This document shows, piece after piece, positions 63,377 through 64,000 of a DNA stretch of 64,000 nucleotides. The position numbers and the translations under genes are program-made. The DNA lies in contig CM049320.1 in assembly GCA_026874595.1 (NCBI GenBank), forward strand, positions 2,261,501-2,325,500. The letters are read 5' to 3'. The notes beneath the pieces were generated by a model. That model saw nothing but the letters and a program-made list of their open reading frames with translations, searched no databases and was not told where the DNA came from. The stretch is from Sipunculus nudus. Taxonomy: Eukaryota > Annelida > Sipuncula > Golfingiida > Sipunculidae. Every line of letters begins with the position of its first letter. Within the stretch, counting starts at the first letter, position 1.

Positions 63377-64000
63377 CATCCTCACCCCCAGCATCTCCCT
63401 TATCATCATCTTCACCCTCACCCCAGCATCTCCCTTATCATCATCTTCACCCTCACCCCAGCATTTCCCTTATCATCATCTTCACCCTCACCCCAGCATC
63501 TCCCTTATCATCATCTTCACCCTCACCCCAGCATCTCCCTTATCATCATCTTCACCCTCACCCCAGCATCTCCCTTATCATCATCTTCACCCTCACCCCA
63601 GCATCTCCCTTATCATCATCTTCACCCTCACCCCAGTATCTCCCTTATCATCATCTTCACCCTCACCCCACCATTTCCCTTATCCTTTCCCCTCACTTCT
63701 TCTCCCTTATCATCTCATCCCCAGTATCTCCCTTTTCCCTACCCTCACTTCCAGTATCACCTTTCCCCCACCCTCACTTCCAGTTTCTCCCTTTTCCCCA
63801 CCCTCACCCCAGTATCACCTTTTTCCCACCCTCACCCCCAGTATCTCCCTTTTCCCTACCCTCACTCCCAGTATCACCTTTCCCCCACCCTGACCCCCAG
63901 TTTCTCCCTTTTCCCCACCCTGACCCCCAGTATCTCCCTTTTCCCCACCTTCACCCCAGTATCTCCCTTTTCCCCACCCTCATTCCCAGTATCTCCCTTT
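63377..64000. repeat. Pyrimidine-rich minisatellite, runs off the window
   Basis: First about eight units of 35 bp ('cccttatcatcatcttcacc' plus 'ctcaccccagcatct', 63377-63660), then degenerate units of about 29-31 bp ('agtatctcccttttccccac' plus 'cctcaccccc') to the end. The + strand is nearly all C, T and A with very few G. The open frame 63270-63893 with PHPSISLIIIFTLTP-type repeats is a by-product of the 35-bp period (three units, 105 bp). Confidence 0.9.

Noticed and set aside
63270-63893. 207-codon proline/serine-rich open frame
   Set aside because: By-product of a 35-bp pyrimidine-rich minisatellite; no unique sequence or domain.

Overview
This is nuclear DNA from an animal, most likely a marine bivalve mollusc. 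It is AT-rich, with split genes, GT-AG introns and long introns. It holds several copies of Helentron/HINE-like ('pearl'-type) elements with GTCC microsatellites and central tandem repeats, a style well known in bivalves. The species cannot be fixed from the sequence. There is no sign of prokaryotic organisation, a virus or a CRISPR array.

Two protein-coding genes are supported, arranged tail to tail. (1) The 3' end of a ClC-6-type endosomal chloride/proton exchanger gene (CLCN6) lies on the + strand. Its penultimate coding exon is 18381-18506 and its last coding exon is 31166-31252. The first 18.4 kb is probably an upstream intron, and the 12.7-kb intron between the two exons is full of repeats. 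(2) A nearly complete PRDM2 (RIZ) gene lies on the - strand from 61804 down to 40967. It has nine coding exons whose phases agree throughout and predicts a 1,716-residue nuclear protein. The order is an N-terminal PR/SET domain, about twelve C2H2 or C2HC zinc fingers, a PLDLS CtBP-type motif, an AT-hook and lysine/arginine-rich stretches. CLCN6 and PRDM2 also lie near each other in human (1p36), so this may be old linkage.

Layout: 1-18380, CLCN6 intron with a Helitron-like element (3047-4256), a 34-bp minisatellite (about 4.9-7.5 kb), a 44-bp minisatellite with higher-order repeats (8.9-15.7 kb), and a HINE-like element ending just before the exon. 18507-31165, CLCN6 last intron with two or three HINE-like elements, a MITE and a 17-bp minisatellite abutting the last exon. 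31253-40966, 3' UTR and intergenic DNA. 40967-61828, PRDM2, with HINE-like elements in introns 2 and 6. 61829-64000, PRDM2 upstream region ending in a pyrimidine-rich minisatellite.

The most unusual observation is that several minisatellites appear to be seeded by gene boundaries. A 33-bp array repeats the last codons plus the stop codon of CLCN6. A 24-bp array repeats the 3' splice site of PRDM2 exon 3, in frame and with alternative AG acceptors. A 31-bp array repeats the 5' splice site of PRDM2 exon 5. Exon boundaries come from reading splice consensus, phase and protein similarity by eye; no alignment or transcript data were available.
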